Origin: Bathymodiolus brooksi
Lineage: Eukaryota > Mollusca > Bivalvia > Mytilida > Modiolidae
Direction of reading: 5' to 3'
DNA length: 64,000 nt
NCBI GenBank assembly: GCA_963680875.1
Contig: OY804579.1
Coordinates: forward strand, 56,433,718-56,497,717
The notes beneath the pieces are model-generated. The model searched no databases. It was not told the DNA's origin and was given only the letters and a program-made list of their open reading frames with translations. Numbering within the stretch: the stretch's first letter is position 1; each line of letters starts with the position of its first letter. Made by a program: the position numbers and the translations under genes. Positions 22,568 through 34,624 of this stretch are shown here, piece by piece.

Positions 22568-24606
22568 CACGGCTGGTAATTGGCACAAGCAGAACAGTTG
22601 GTTCTGCAAAGAAATTCGTGAGGATAACTTTCGGTTTTGGTGGAGGAGAGTTCACGAAGACGCTTCGCAAGGTATGTACATGTCAAAAATTGAAATTTTC
22701 TTTTTTACTGCTCGAATATTGCAAAAAAATTAGAGAATGCTATTCTGTGGCGAATGCTTTCACGATTAGAAACATGTATATAGTTTATTCTTGTATATGA
22801 AGTGTAACTCTCGCAAAATCAATCGTCCCGCGAAAAACATGACGAAAATTGTGACATTCTTACATTTCTAAGTTGTTCTTGACAAAGATGCAAGTTAAAT
22901 TTTCAATATTTTTTCATCATGGGGGTCTAAATGTAATCGGGGATAAATTCCGATTCGTCAGAAGTAAATTGAAGTCTAGATAAATGTACAAACTGTCAAT
23001 TTTCTCGTTTTCCTGCTTGAGGAGATCGGTTCTGATAGAGCATATTGCGAATGCATGAGGAGATTTGCTAGTTTTGTTACGACACATGTAATCCACTGTA
23101 TAATCACAAATTTTGCATGTCTGTCTGGTAATAAATTCACGAACTGATGCCCTTCTTCCCGTCTGGTTTTTAAAAGTATAAAAGTAATATTTCATTATTC
23201 ATGGGCAGTCCACCTAGAAAGAAACATTTCATTTAAGGAATCAATTCATAATTGTAACTGCAGTTTCCCATGATTTAGCTTGTCATTATTGATCATTTGT
23301 TGTTTGTGACAACTTCCATTGTGTATTGGATACACAAGATTAACTTCCCTTACATTGGAAAAAATTGAAAATGCACTGTAAGATAATTTTATAATCAAGA
23401 ATAATTAAACTTAATGTGAATCATATCTTTATAATTTCTAATACAAATGATACTCTCTAATTTAGATATCATACAGTTGAGAATAATATTAATTTGTGGT
23501 TTGTTTTTCTATTGTGTGTTATGTGTACACACTTGTAAATAAAAAAGATCTCTGTTAGTAGTGGTTACAAGATGTAAAGCACTTTACCGATTTTAAGGAT
23601 ATGTCCACAGTTTAATTGACATCTTGTGTTTAATTTATTCATGACTAGCTAGCACTAAGTGAATGTTTATTTACGTTAGACCTATGCATGTGCTGAAATC
23701 ATGTAATATTATAACTTGTGTAGATCTGCGGTGAAGTTTCCGTCATCTTTAGTAAAAAGGTTGCGCCGAATAGATGTGGAAACCCGTTTGAAAGGATATA
23801 AATATTTTGAAATTGAAAGAGATTTTTTTAAATAAACTTGGTGTCCTGATTGATGGGGATTTTAAATTTGGTGTACTGCTATATATAGCTACTTGTTTTT
23901 GTTCGTTTCCTTGGCGGTGATACAGACAATCTATATCGAAATGGTTTTTTGTAAAGAGTCAATGTCAGTCCCTTTTTCCTCTTTCCCTTGAATCCTGGCA
24001 TCTCCTGAAAGTGGACAGAGAATAGTTTATTTTGATTAGAGTATATATCAGTTTTGTGTTTAAAAGTGTCAATTTATCAATTTTGCAGAAAACAATTACC
24101 AAAACTTGAAAATCTCCTCATGCATTCGCAATGTGCTCTATCAGAACCGATCTCCTCAAGCAGGAAAACGAGAAAATTGACAGTTTGTACATTTATCTAG
24201 ACTTCAATTTACTTCTGACGAATCGGAATTTATCCCCGATTACATTTAGACTCCCATGATGAAAAAATATTGAAAATTTAACTTGCATCTTTGTCAAGAA
24301 CAACTTAGAAATGTAAGAGTGTCACAATTTTCGTCATGTTTTTCGTGGGACGATTGATTTTGCGAGAGTTACACTTCATATACAAGAATAAACTATGCAT
24401 GTTTCTAATCGTGAAAGCATTCGCCACAGCATAGCATTCTCTAATTTTTTTGCAATATTCGAGCAGTAAAAAAGAAAATTTCAATTTTTGACATGTACAT
24501 ACCTTGCGAAGCGTCTTCGTGAACTCTCCTCCACCAAAACCGGAAGTTATCCTCACGAATTTCTTTGCAGAACCAACTGTTCTGCTTGTGCCGATTACCA
24601 GCCGTG
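22568..24606. mobile_element. Foldback transposon with ~495-bp terminal inverted repeats
   Basis: The left arm (22568-~23066) and right arm (~24113-24606) are long inverted repeats beginning CACGGCTGGTAAT. They are flanked by ATATA on both sides (22563-22567, 24607-24611), a plausible 5-bp target duplication. Arms carry a GAGGAGAGTTCACGAAGACG stretch followed by CAAGGTATGT. The ~1-kb centre has no ORF above 60 codons that I recognise. Transcribed in the HERC pre-mRNA it could form a long hairpin. It ends only ~37 bp before the next HERC exon. Confidence 0.85.
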
Positions 24607-24643
24607 ATATAATAATAATAATATTTGCTCTGCTTTTTTTCAG

Positions 24644-24718
24644 GAATTATTTCATCCTTTAGAATTACAAGCAATGGTGATTGGGAATGAAAATTATGAC
24701 TTCCATGTATTAGAAAAA
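24644..24718 (+). CDS. HERC3/4-like HECT E3 ligase, internal exon
   Basis: A 75-nt exon (25 codons, phase 0/0) after TGCTTTTTTTCAG, before GTAAGA. It reads ELFHPLELQAMVIGNENYDF then HVLEK. In HECT ligases this is the 'LF.P.EL..M..G...YD...L' segment near the end of the N-lobe. Its polypyrimidine tract lies in the short gap between a foldback transposon and the exon. Confidence 0.88.
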
Positions 24719-25556
24719 GTAAGAACAACCTCTCACATTTAATGTAAATTCTAGGGAGACAGATTTACATAAGTTTGATGAATCCCATTGATCGTTGTTT
24801 AAGTATATATATTGGAATAATTGTATGTTGAAATTTCATGAAATAAATACTGTATAAACTAATGTAAATTCATTTATACAATGTGGATGGATACCAGATT
24901 TCATGGTTTGAAGAAAAATTGTATTTTTATCAATACATGAACCCATTGATTTCCTGCTTTAGTCAGTACAGATACATATAAATATGGTGGCAAACATTCA
25001 TTGAATTCTTAATTTCATGATTTTATATATTAAGACGAAATCCACGAAAATTGGCATACCACAAATGATAGTGGTATATCTGTATCTAGCTTTAGTTGTA
25101 AGAATTTACAAATCTATGCAAGTTTAATTGTTATTTGTGACATAATGATTGACGGATTTAATCTACATTCAAGCCAAATCTACTTTTTCAGAGTAGCCTA
25201 ATTGAAATGAGTTTACATGTATCTGGTGAAATCGTGAATTAATTTACTTGTCAATGTTAAAAACAATTACATCAGACAGAACTGATAAGATTGGTCACAT
25301 GTGGTTTGCCATAAAACCTTGCGACTGAATCAATTTAAGTCCTATCCTTTGTTTAACTGTTAAATGATAATACAAGTCATACATGTACATCATTGCAGCA
25401 GTATTTACATGTATAAGTCTAAAAGTTAAACGTTAAATTTAGTCTGCAACTTATAAAAATATTTTTTTTTAATTCATATTGTAAAAATTAACGTAACAAA
25501 TGTTTTTTAGAGCCAATTTGATAGAACGATTACAGAAATTATAATTTTGATTTCAG
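24719..25556. other. HERC intron
   Basis: AT-rich, no repeat or gene recognised. Ends GATTTCAG. Confidence 0.55.
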
Positions 25557-25659
25557 AATACAGAATACAAGGGAGAATTCCATAGGTACCATCCAACTAT
25601 TAAACTATTCTGGGACGTCTTCCATGATTTATCCTTAGAACAGAAGAAAAAGTTTTTAT
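25557..25659 (+). CDS. HERC3/4-like HECT E3 ligase, internal exon
   Basis: A 103-nt exon after TTTCAG. It reads NTEYKGEFHRYHPTIKLFWD then VFHDLSLEQKKKFL plus T, ending at GTAAGA. The 'NT.Y...Y....P.I..FW...' pattern is the hallmark of the HECT N-lobe/C-lobe junction. Phase 0 in, phase 1 out, which joins the last exon as TTG (Leu). Confidence 0.92.
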
Positions 25660-25714
25660 GTAAGACCTTATGTAGATGTTATAAATTATATATTTAATTG
25701 AAATACATGGGAAC

Positions 25715-26085
25715 AGAGTGAGTGATTGTTGTTTAAAGCCAACTCACAATTTTTCAGCTATATCATGGCGAGAACAGGTTAATTTTCAATGAGATGATGA
25801 CGAGGTCTGTTTTGTACTAGACCAACATGCTTAGTTTGATTTTTTATAGTGCTAGCTCACTGAAACAACAGTCCGCAGATAGACATGTCGCCACACTCTG
25901 ACACATTATCCTGATTTCGAGCCAACCTGTCTTTACTCTTTCTCCTTAATGTTGCGTGCTTAGCGGAGAAGCAACAAATACCAATTTTATAGTCTTTGGT
26001 TTCACCTGATCAGGGTTCGAACACATGATCTACCTCACTTGAGGCGAGCACGCTAACCATTACAACACTGATGCAGTATTTAAGA
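25715..26085 (-). mobile_element. tRNA-derived SINE (family 1)
   Basis: On the minus strand: an A-box-like TGGTTAGCGTGCTCGCCTC, a B-box GTTCGAACCCTGAT, then a body with GCTAAGCACGCAACATTAAGG, CTGCGGACTGTTGTTTC and a tail near ATGATATAGCTGAAAAATTG. Related copies are at 31738-32100 (+), 54312-54640 (-) and 62955-63180 (-). It sits in the last HERC intron. Confidence 0.75.
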
Positions 26086-26620
26086 TTAAGATTTTGTTAA
26101 GATAGTCAGATATTCAGAGTAGACATGTTATTTATGTACATACATGTAATTATATAAAGAAAACAACAACAATAGTTAACAATCCACCAACAAAACGAAT
26201 ATCCACCTCTCACCTCAAATAATTAAACACAAAAAAAACCATGGCATATGTTGGGAATAATATTTGTTGTTCCATATACACATAGTTTCTTTGTATTTAG
26301 GGTTTGATTTTAAAAAGGTTTTTCTGTAATCTAAAATATTGTATAATATTCACATATATTCACTTGTCATTTTTAACCCCCCCCCCCCTCCAAAGAAAAT
26401 TTAATCTTGCATGGAATTTTCATATTCTGTTTAGGGACTGCTTGAAGAGTTTAGCATGATTCATAGTCATCATAAAATAAGGATAAAGAACATAAATTAA
26501 CATGTTGTATGTTTACTTTTTAATTGTAACAGTGTACAAGGTATTGTCTGTCATGTTCATTTTCATTCCTATCCAGTTGTTGATAATCAAAATCTTTAGC
26601 TTATTTATTTCCCTTTTCAG
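26086..26620. other. HERC last intron, remainder
   Basis: AT-rich with a C-run at ~26377-26388. Ends CCCTTTTCAG before the last exon. Confidence 0.5.
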
Positions 26621-26829
26621 TGTTTTTAACAGGAAGTGACAGAATTCCTATTTTAGGAATGGAAACAATAAAGGTTGGGATACAGCCAACTCAAGGAGGA
26701 GAAGACTTTCTTCCAGTGGCACATACATGTTTTAACATTTTAGATCTCCCCACATATATGGAAAAACAAACACTAAAGGACAAATTGATACTAGCAATAG
26801 AACACACACAAGGATTTGGGATTGTATGA
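26621..26829 (+). CDS. HERC3/4-like HECT E3 ligase, terminal exon (catalytic C-lobe)
   Basis: The last coding exon, after CCCTTTTCAG, ends with TGA at 26827-26829. It reads LFLTGSDRIPILGMETIKVG, then IQPTQGGEDFLPVAHTCFNI and on to GFGIV at the C-terminus. The HTCFN motif carries the catalytic Cys that forms the ubiquitin thioester. TGSDRIP and the short tail with Phe near the end fit the HECT C-lobe of HERC4 best, with HERC3 next; the exact orthologue needs the N-terminal part. The five exons here join in phase with no stop, so the end of the gene looks intact. Likely cytoplasmic E3; substrate not predictable from the sequence. Confidence 0.92.
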
Positions 26830-27592
26830 ATAATGGTTTTACTAGATTTGTGTTTACAAGATGTTCCTGTTGAACGCAGGCAGTATTTTCTGTGTAAATG
26901 TAAAATACACTTTAACCCTAGGTAACCATGGACACACTGCTTCAACACATTTTCAACCAAAGCTAGAGTTACTTCCCATCCTTTGGTTATTAACATGTTG
27001 CTTTATTTTTTGCACAACTGCTTTTCAGTACATCACTTTTGGATTATGTGTATGGCACTGATTTGTCCGATTGCAGCAGAAATTGCTTCCCTTTGTGATA
27101 ATTTTCAAGCAAATTATTTGATTATCCATATTCACAAAAATGGTAGAGTAGAAACCATAGAAATACCATTTATGATATATTACAGTATTCAGTTTGTAAA
27201 AGACATTTTGTGTGAAATACAACGAGAGCAGGGCTCCCTGATAAAAACTAATTGGGACATTTTGTGCCTAGTATTTCAAACAATGGTGCAATTTGATTAT
27301 CTTTGTATAATTATCAAGATTACCAACATTTATTTTAGTCCTTCAAATTATGGAACCTTCAAGTCACATAAATTTGTGATATTGACAACTATTTGTTGAA
27401 AGCTGTTAATTATAGGATTATTTTCAGTATAATATTATAAAGCTGAAAGGAATATTATAAACTCAATATTGAATTGCGTGATTTTTGTAAAAGACACAAC
27501 ACAAATTTCATGAATTAATTTTGAAATGGAATGTTCATAACAATACAATTCAAATTGCCTTTTTTTATTTCAACAATTGAATTCTTTAATTA
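26830..27592. other. HERC 3' UTR/downstream
   Basis: Non-coding after the TGA stop. Several frames of 60-138 codons exist (e.g. 26983-27399) but lack codon or motif support. No AATAAA is seen close by; the first I noticed is at ~28914. Confidence 0.45.
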
Positions 27593-27850
27593 TTAGCTCA
27601 CCCTGACAAAGGCCATGTTAGCCTTCAGTATTAAGCATGCAGCATCTGTCATTCTTCAATGACTTTTCATACTATAATATTTTCATCTGAAACTACTTTG
27701 CTAAATCAAACTAAACTTTGCTGTTTTAGTTCTTCGGTTGTTCCCTTTCAAAATTATATATCCAACACCCCACTCTCCTTCCATTTTAAATGTTCATGGC
27801 CACATTTAATGGTTTTGAGGGGCCCTGCATTGAGAACATGATGAACTGTT
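27593..27850 (+). repeat. Degenerate helitron-like fragment
   Basis: ATTAGCTCACCCTGACAAAG then GGCCATGTTAGCC is a decayed head hairpin, followed by a single body unit (TTTTCATCTGAAACTACT, GGTTGTTCCCTTTCAAAAT). Another decayed copy is at 29119-29450. Confidence 0.7.
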
Positions 27851-27924
27851 TTACCAGCTGATTGTTTATGGGTGCATTCATGCTTGTTTGACATGTCATT
27901 CATGCTTGTTTGACATGTCAAGTA

Positions 27925-28770
27925 CAGTAGTCCCTTTCTTATAAGGACAGATTTCAGATGTACTTAGATTTTAAAATACTACTAAATTGTCCCCCCTCAA
28001 GAGATGCCACCTCTTTTGTAAGGCCACTTTTTCATTACAGAAGGGGTGGCTTCATAAGAGGGGGGTTACTGTAGTCATAATACATTTGTCTGAAGTTTTT
28101 TTCAAATTAACAACATGACACCATTTTAGCAGAAAGAACTAATATATTGTATTGTAGCAGTTTTGTGTTTTTATCTGCTTTAGTTAATAGATACAGTCAA
28201 ACCTACATATAAAGGACATTCAAGGGTACCTGAAAATGTGCCCTTTATACACAGGTTAGAATTATATGCACTATTCATTAATGGGAACAATGAGGCTGCC
28301 CTTTATAGACAGTGATTTATTATCTAGAGGTGTCCTTTATAGACAGTGATTTATTATCTAGAGGTGTCCTTTATAGACAGTGATGTATTATCTAGAGGTG
28401 TCCTTTATAGACAGTGATTTATTATCTAGAAGTATCCTTTATAGACAGTGATGTATTATCTAGAGGTGTTCTGAATACAGTAGACAGCCTCTCTTGTAAG
28501 GCCACACCTTCTGCAATGACAAATTGGCCTTTTAAGAGAGATGGTCTATGTTGAGGGGGACAATTTCGTATTTTTTTTTACTAAATTAGTGCATCTGAAA
28601 TTTTGCCTGATAAGAGGTGGTGGCCTTTGGTCGGAGTAATGACAAAATGGCCTTTTAAGAGAGGTGGTCTCTATTGAGGGGGACAGTTTAGTAGAACTTT
28701 TCTAAATTAGTGCATCTGAAATTTGGCCCGATAAGAAGGCTGTCCTGTGGTCGGAGTGGCTACTGTATAA
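27925..28770 (+). repeat. TAAGAGRGG-type repeats and 34-bp minisatellite
   Basis: Copies of a unit with GTAAGGCCAC, CCTTTTAAGAGAG, GAGGGGGACAATTT and GCATCTGAAATTTGGCC occur at 27925-28075, ~28485-28607 and ~28608-28765. Between them, at 28299-28470, are about five copies of a 34-bp unit TCCTTTATAGACAGTGATTT + ATTATCTAGAGGTG. No gene. Confidence 0.8.
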
Positions 28771-29118
28771 ATTGTAATAAATTCTATCTTGTATATAGTC
28801 GTCTTGTCAACATTCTTTTCATCTGTCTCTTTTTGAGCACTTTCTTTTTTAAGCTTGTTCAACCGTACACTATCAACAGTCAATATTACTGGTAAAAAGT
28901 GTAAAATGATGCATAATAAAATATGATGTTTTGTATATCACTACAGTGATTGATAGTTATGTTTATACAGTTATATTTTAGGATTGTTGAGAATTGTCTA
29001 TGGGTTGTTGCAATTATGGAATATGATGCATCTCAGACAGTGTATGTGTAACCTCTGTATCACATGACATGAATGGTATGAAACATGTGTCATTGTAATA
29101 CCAAGTCTTCCCTTTTTA
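28771..29118. other. Intergenic, nothing recognised
   Basis: AT-rich sequence without coding or repeat signal that I can support. An AATAAA hexamer lies near 28914. Confidence 0.4.
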
Positions 29119-29450
29119 TTAGCTCACCTGGCCAAAGGCCATGTTAGCTTTTACCATCACTTGGCATCTGTCATCCTTCCATCAGTCCTACATCATAAAC
29201 TTTCACATTTAAATCTTCTCCTCTGAAACCACTGAACCAAACCAGGCAGGTATGGTCATTGGGTAGATCCCTTTCAAAACATTCAAGATGGCTGCTGCTA
29301 CTAAAAATAGACATTTCTTCAATTGTCCATTACTGCTTTTGTAAATCAAAATGAACTCAAATTTTAACTGCACTACATTGCAAGAGTAGTTTAACATAAA
29401 TTCTGAGTTTTTCTGGGAATTTTTTTCTTTCAGCAAATTAGAGCTGAAAT
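29119..29450 (+). repeat. Degenerate helitron-like fragment
   Basis: Head AGCTCACCTGGCC-AAA-GGCCATGTTAGC at ~29121-29150, CTTCTCCTCTGAAACCACTG, AAGATGGCTGCTGCTACTAA and GCTTTTGTAAATCAAAATG. Truncated before any tail. Confidence 0.72.
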
Positions 29451-29608
29451 GATTATTGGTTGGCCCCATTTTCTTTATACCTTAGAAGTAATGTATAGAA
29501 TTTTAATATGTAGCTATCTGATATTGGCTTGTTTTGCATATACAAAAAAAATGTACATTGAGGAGGACAACTTAGTTGTATTTGACTATTTCAGTGCATA
29601 TGGAATCT

Positions 29609-29950
29609 GGCCTCACAAGAGGGATAGTCTTTGGTGGGAGTGGCCTCACAAGAGGGATAGTCTTTGGTGGGAGTGACCTCACAAGAGGGATATTCTTTGG
29701 TGGGAGTGTCCTCACAAGAGGGATAGTCTTTGGTGGGAGTGGCCTCACAAGAGGGATAGTCTTTGGTGGGAGTGTCCTCACAAGAGGGAGTCTTTGGTGG
29801 GAGTGGCCTCACAAGAGGGATAGTCTTTGGTGGGAGTGGCTTCATAAGAGGGATAGTCTTTGGTGGGAGTGGCCTCACAAGAGAGATAGTCTTTGGTGGG
29901 AGTGGCCTCATAAGAGGGATAGTCTTTGGTGGGAGTGGCCTTTAGGAGAG
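29609..29950 (+). repeat. 33-bp minisatellite (GGCCTCACAAGAGGGATAGT)
   Basis: About ten copies of a 33-bp unit GGCCTCACAAGAGGGATAGT + CTTTGGTGGGAGT, with a few substitutions (TCATAAG, GAGAGAT) and one shortened unit. Flanks (GAGGAGGACAACTTAG before, CTTTAGGAGAGGGGGACTACTG after) match the dispersed TAAGAGRGG repeat, so the array grew inside one such copy. The 60-137-codon frames across it are shadows. Confidence 0.93.
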
Positions 29951-31737
29951 GGGGACTACTGTGCTATTTTTGCAATTTGTCTATTTTGACATGTATTCAT
30001 CCAGAACTCTTTGCATATTAAACCAACTTAAAACCAAATCTGACAGGTGATTATTGTGTCTTATGTTTGAACTGTACTGGAGTAGTATTTAAACTGCAGC
30101 TACATTTAATTTATATGTCTTTTGATTGGTTAAAATTGTCCAGTTTATGTAAATTAGGCCTGATACATGTATTATACAACCAAATCATACATAACCAGGG
30201 ATGGATTATGACCTTTTGGGGCCCCTAGATTAATGAAATTATGGTGCCCCCTCAGACAGAACAACCCTCTAACTCGACCGCACCTGTCTTGAATAATTTT
30301 GACTCGTGATATATTTTAGCTACATTTACATAGCTTGAAGTAAACTTATTGCAAATTCTTTAAATAAACTAGAATAACTATATTTTGAGGGTCCCAAAGC
30401 TTGAGGGGCCTTAGGCTGCAGCCTATACTAGCCAATAGGATAATCTGGCCCTGTATATAACTCTTCACTTCTGAAACCTTAAAGGGATTTTAGACCAACA
30501 TTGGCTGAGGATATTATGGGACTTAACCAAATCCTGTTTTAGACATCTTAGACTCACTGTTTTTAGACTTGTCTGCTCAACGTGAGGCAATGAAAATTAT
30601 ACTTATGACTTTTTTTTTAATGATTTATTTTTTTACATTAGACAATATGTATTTAAATAAAACTTTAATGGTATTTAAAGTTGATCATAACTGCTTAAAT
30701 GATCATTATCTTTTTATAATATTATTATTTTTAATATTCACATTTTTGCATAGAAAACTGTCAACATTTCAAACAGAATTTTCAGCATATTTTCTAAATT
30801 TCTATGATGTGATGTCAAAGATCCTGATTACAAGAGCATCTAAGGAAAAGCTAGTACTATTACTTACTCTTACAAATTTTGTAAGGGGAAAATAACAATT
30901 GCTTGTAAAACAATCACGGAAATTTTGATTATATTAGCTCAGGTTACTATTTTTTAATTTGAGTAACCTCAGTTTGTAATCCAAAACCCTTAAATATCCT
31001 CATAATTAAATGTCTATAGGGTTGATGTTAAACTTGGGTAACTTCAAAAAAGGCTTCATTGTAAGCTTACTTGCTTATGTTAACAAACAATCTGATTAAA
31101 ATCAGATCTCTCACATACTTTTACTGATAAGTCACAGTGTGGAAGATCAAAGGAAACACCAGTGTGGGACATATCTTACTGTCCAATGAAATGGCTGTTA
31201 TATGACTATGAAAGTGTTAAAATTTAGAATTAAATTGCTTTGTTTGCTATGAGCAATCAGATTGGCTCAAAAATGTCATATGCCGTATGTATCATATCAT
31301 GAAATATTCAAGACATAGGGTCTCTCGTAAATGACCTGTAATGTAGTTTCTTCAGATCTCCCACTCATGATGTATCAGTAAAAGGGGAGAAAGTGAAAGA
31401 TATAAGATAAGTTAAAAAAGGGAGTTGAGTTGAAATAAGCTCTGGAGTACTGGTATGTATTTCTACCTAATTAAGGGGTCATAATTCTATAGTAATACTT
31501 CACAAGTAAAGAAATTAAATTTCTTATTCTTTTCTTGAAATAATTTATTTTTTTCAGACACATGTACAATTTTCTTGGCTTTACTAGATACCATTATAAG
31601 TATTATGATTGATTTGAACCTTTATGTTATTCCACATTGTTTTATATTTTAAGGAGTCACCATATAATTAGGTAGCTTAAGTTTACAAAAATAAAAGCCT
31701 GTTTTTTAAATCTAGTATTCATATTTATTACATTGAA
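29951..31737. other. Intergenic, nothing recognised
   Basis: AT-rich. A 108-codon frame at 30569-30895 is low-complexity (L, F, I, T rich) without motif, so it is not called. Confidence 0.45.
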
Positions 31738-32100
31738 CTGTATTGGTGTTGTGATGGATAGCGTGCTCACCTCGAGTGCGGTAGATCGTGGGTTTTAACC
31801 CCGGTTGAGTCAAACCAAGGACTATGAAATTGGTATCTGCTTCTCTGCTAAGCACGCAGCATTAAGGAGTAGGAGCAAAGACTGGTTGGTTTGGAATCAA
31901 AATAGTGTATCCGAGTGGAGCCACATGTCTTCCCACTTCTCGCAGGCTGTTGTTCAGAGAGCTAGCACTATAAAAATCCAACTCAGCATGTTTGTCTAGT
32001 ACAAAGCGGACATAATTACCATGTCATTAAAATGTAATCTATTCTCTCCATGATATAGCTGAAAAATTCCTCCATTGGTATTAAACAATAATCACTATTC
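31738..32100 (+). mobile_element. tRNA-derived SINE (family 1)
   Basis: Plus-strand copy: A-box TGGATAGCGTGCTCACCTC, decayed B-box GGGTTTTAACCCC, body with GCTAAGCACGCAGCATTAAG and GAGCCACATGTCTTCC, tail ATGATATAGCTGAAAAATTC then TTAAACAATAATCACT. It is too long and its A/B spacing is embedded in SINE body, so it is not a tRNA gene. Confidence 0.78.
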
Positions 32101-32144
32101 ATGATATTGTCACCTTGATGTCTCCTTTACAGTTGTATAATATA

Positions 32145-32395
32145 GATTGGTTGGTTGGATTTTATGGTGTTTAATGCCACTTTCAACAATATTTCAGTTA
32201 TATCGTGAGTCAGTTTTATTTGTGAAGGAAACCAGAGAAAACCGCCAACCTGCTATAAGTCACTGACAAACTATATCACATAATGTTGTACACCTTGTCC
32301 TGAGCAGGAGCCGAACCCACAACATCGGTGGTGATAGGCACCGATTGCACATGTAGTTGTAAATCCAACTACCATAAGTCACAGCCACAATGGCT
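32145..32395 (-). mobile_element. SINE (family 2)
   Basis: Minus-strand copy. A degenerate B-box GTTCGGCTCC in GTTGTGGGTTCGGCTCCTGC, a central GGTTTTCTCTGGTTTCC and the tail ATATAACTGAAATATTGTTG + AAAGTGGCATTAAACACC. Related to 40975-41126, 51452-51522, 54025-54235 and 57728-57985. Family 2 resembles the metazoan central-domain SINEs of molluscs (inference). Confidence 0.75.
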
Positions 32396-32662
32396 CTTTT
32401 AATATAGAGAGTTCTCTCCCATATATAATTTGCTGAAAATATATAAAAGAAATGCCATTATGAATGCAAAAAGTAATGTGATTTTACAGGTAAATGTACA
32501 TTAGAGGAATACTCATAGTAAATTCAAGTACACAAAAATGAAGACCCATTGGTCCATGAGCCCCAAGTCTTGGGTATCAAAGACTAAAATAGACTGCAAT
32601 GGAGAAAATGTCAAAATGGCATGAATGATTACGGTGACAAGTAGATGGATATAGTGAACAAT

Positions 32663-33040
32663 ACAATCTGATACTGGTACTACAAGTATTATATGCAATA
32701 CTAGTACATATTTTGGTACCAGTATTGTAGGGACAATAATGGTAATACCAGTATTGTAGATAGTGGGAAATACTTCTAATACCTAAGTCTTGTACAGACA
32801 CAATACTAGTAATTCCAGTATTTTAAGCAATACTAGTGTAATTTGTATTACCATACTTTTTTTTAACAATACTGGGATAACCAGTATTATCCAGCATTGG
32901 TTAAGCAAACTACTGGTAATACTAGTATCTTCACTATAATACTGGTACCAACATAGTTACAATACTGGTTTTGTGGTATTTCTTTAAATTACAATACTGG
33001 TGTTACCAGTGCTTACAGATACTGGAGAATACTGGCATTA
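32663..33040. repeat. ATACTGG/CCAGTAT palindromic array
   Basis: Degenerate array of ATACTGGTAATACCAGTAT-type units in both directions, related to the interior of the foldback element at 9799-10950. The GGATAATATGAAGC terminal repeats are not visible here. Confidence 0.82.
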
Positions 33041-34620
33041 GGTCATAGTTATATAATAATGTGGTCTTGTCCAGGTAATATGCCAAAATATTACCCAGGT
33101 CTGAGAGACATATTACCCGACCGAAGGGGATGGTAATATGAGCGCGGATTGAGGAAATTTAAGGCGTCTATAGTGCTAGAATAAAATTATGTGTATTTAT
33201 TTTCACAAATATTAAGATAATCATATTTATTTGAAAAATCAACAGAACCAACAAGATCTATCCTAACGTTTCCACAGAATGGAACCTAAGCCATTTGTAG
33301 CTCACCTTTCTTTGAATTAAAGCAAACGCGAGCTTTCTCTATTACTCATTATAATGCAATGTCGTTTGTAACGTCGATTTGGATTGGATGACGTCTAAAT
33401 TTTCATGGCATCAATTCCACGGTTGATGCCATCGGAGAAACGACGCAAGCGCAGACATAAACTGAAAGATTTAAAACTTCTCATTTTAACTGCGTTTTCT
33501 TCTGAATACATTATAATGGAGATAGCAGTATTGTTTTTGAAGCTTTGGCGGCATCCATTTTGATTTGATGGTCGCAAATACCCGTTTACTTGCTCCGCTT
33601 ACGCGTCGCCAGTAAACTCAATTTGCGGTTATCAAATCTACAAGTAATGCCGGCAAATCTTCAAATACAATACTGTTATCTCCTAAGTGTTACTAATTCC
33701 ATTATCAACCCTTCCGCGCTCTTTTACGAGAGAAACTAGTGGGTTAATTTGTACTAGCAATAAAGTTTGGTATAGTTGATACAGAACAGCACTTTGACAC
33801 TGCATATGATAAACTTAATATGACATGGCTCTTTCCGATCACATGTCGTATTTACCCTCTACCAATAGCATCCCTTGAGCTAAAGGTTTCGAGATGATAT
33901 TTGTGTCTTGGGTTGATACAGGATGTGATACGGAAAAAAACAAAATAAAGAAAACGTAATATTATGTTCACGCATGGCCTTTTGAATACGTAGGAAATGA
34001 AACTGTAATAGTACCAAATATCACTTTGTTACTGTATCAGGAAATATAGAGATAGAGGAAGTTGCATAGCTGAAGTATAAATATTTGTTTACTCTTCTAA
34101 GATATATTACCAATGAGTGTTTTTCATTGCAATAATAGCAAAGGTACACGCTCTCCATTTTGCTACAAAAGACAAAATATGCCATTAAAAATCAATCTTA
34201 TATGCATATGGCATCCACTGTTTTTCGTTTTGTTTGAAATGTAAGAGTACTAAAGCATATAAATGTTAGTTGATTGTTAATAAATACAAAGAGGGAGAGG
34301 CGTTAAGGTGCAAAATTGACCCCACATTTTATCAAAAAATAATGCTTGACATAGAATAAAAACAATTTACTAATTTAATTGTTATATAAACAAATTAAAA
34401 AAAAAATTCCGTGAAATTGGGTGCGTTATGACATCATAATGACATCATAATTATACGGATAATGCTAAAAATGGACTATAAACGACATATTCAATGTACA
34501 TTTCAGCTATTTTATATACCTCCACAGTCTTCCACCAACACCAAATTGAGCAGTTGTTTTGGGTATAGAGGGTTAATGATTGTATCAAAATATTTTGTTG
34601 GTGGAGGATTGTGGAGGTTG
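33041..34620. other. Intergenic, mostly unrecognised
   Basis: Contains GGTAATATGCCAAAATATTACC (33075-33100) and GTAGCTCACC ... GCGAGCTTTC near 33296-33340, short hairpins of unknown origin. No gene supported. Confidence 0.4.
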
Positions 34621-34624
34621 TTAA

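Noticed and set aside
22618..24728. Possible captured exon in the foldback arms (HKQNSWFCKEIREDNF... before CAAGGTATGT)
   Set aside because: Present in both arms as part of the inverted repeat; no family recognised, so kept only as a note.
26691..27399. Frames of 60-138 codons after the HERC stop
   Set aside because: Overlap the terminal exon in antisense or lie in the 3' UTR; hydrophobic low-complexity translations without motifs.
30569..30895. A 108-codon open frame
   Set aside because: AT-driven composition (F, I, L, T, K), no motif, no splice signals.
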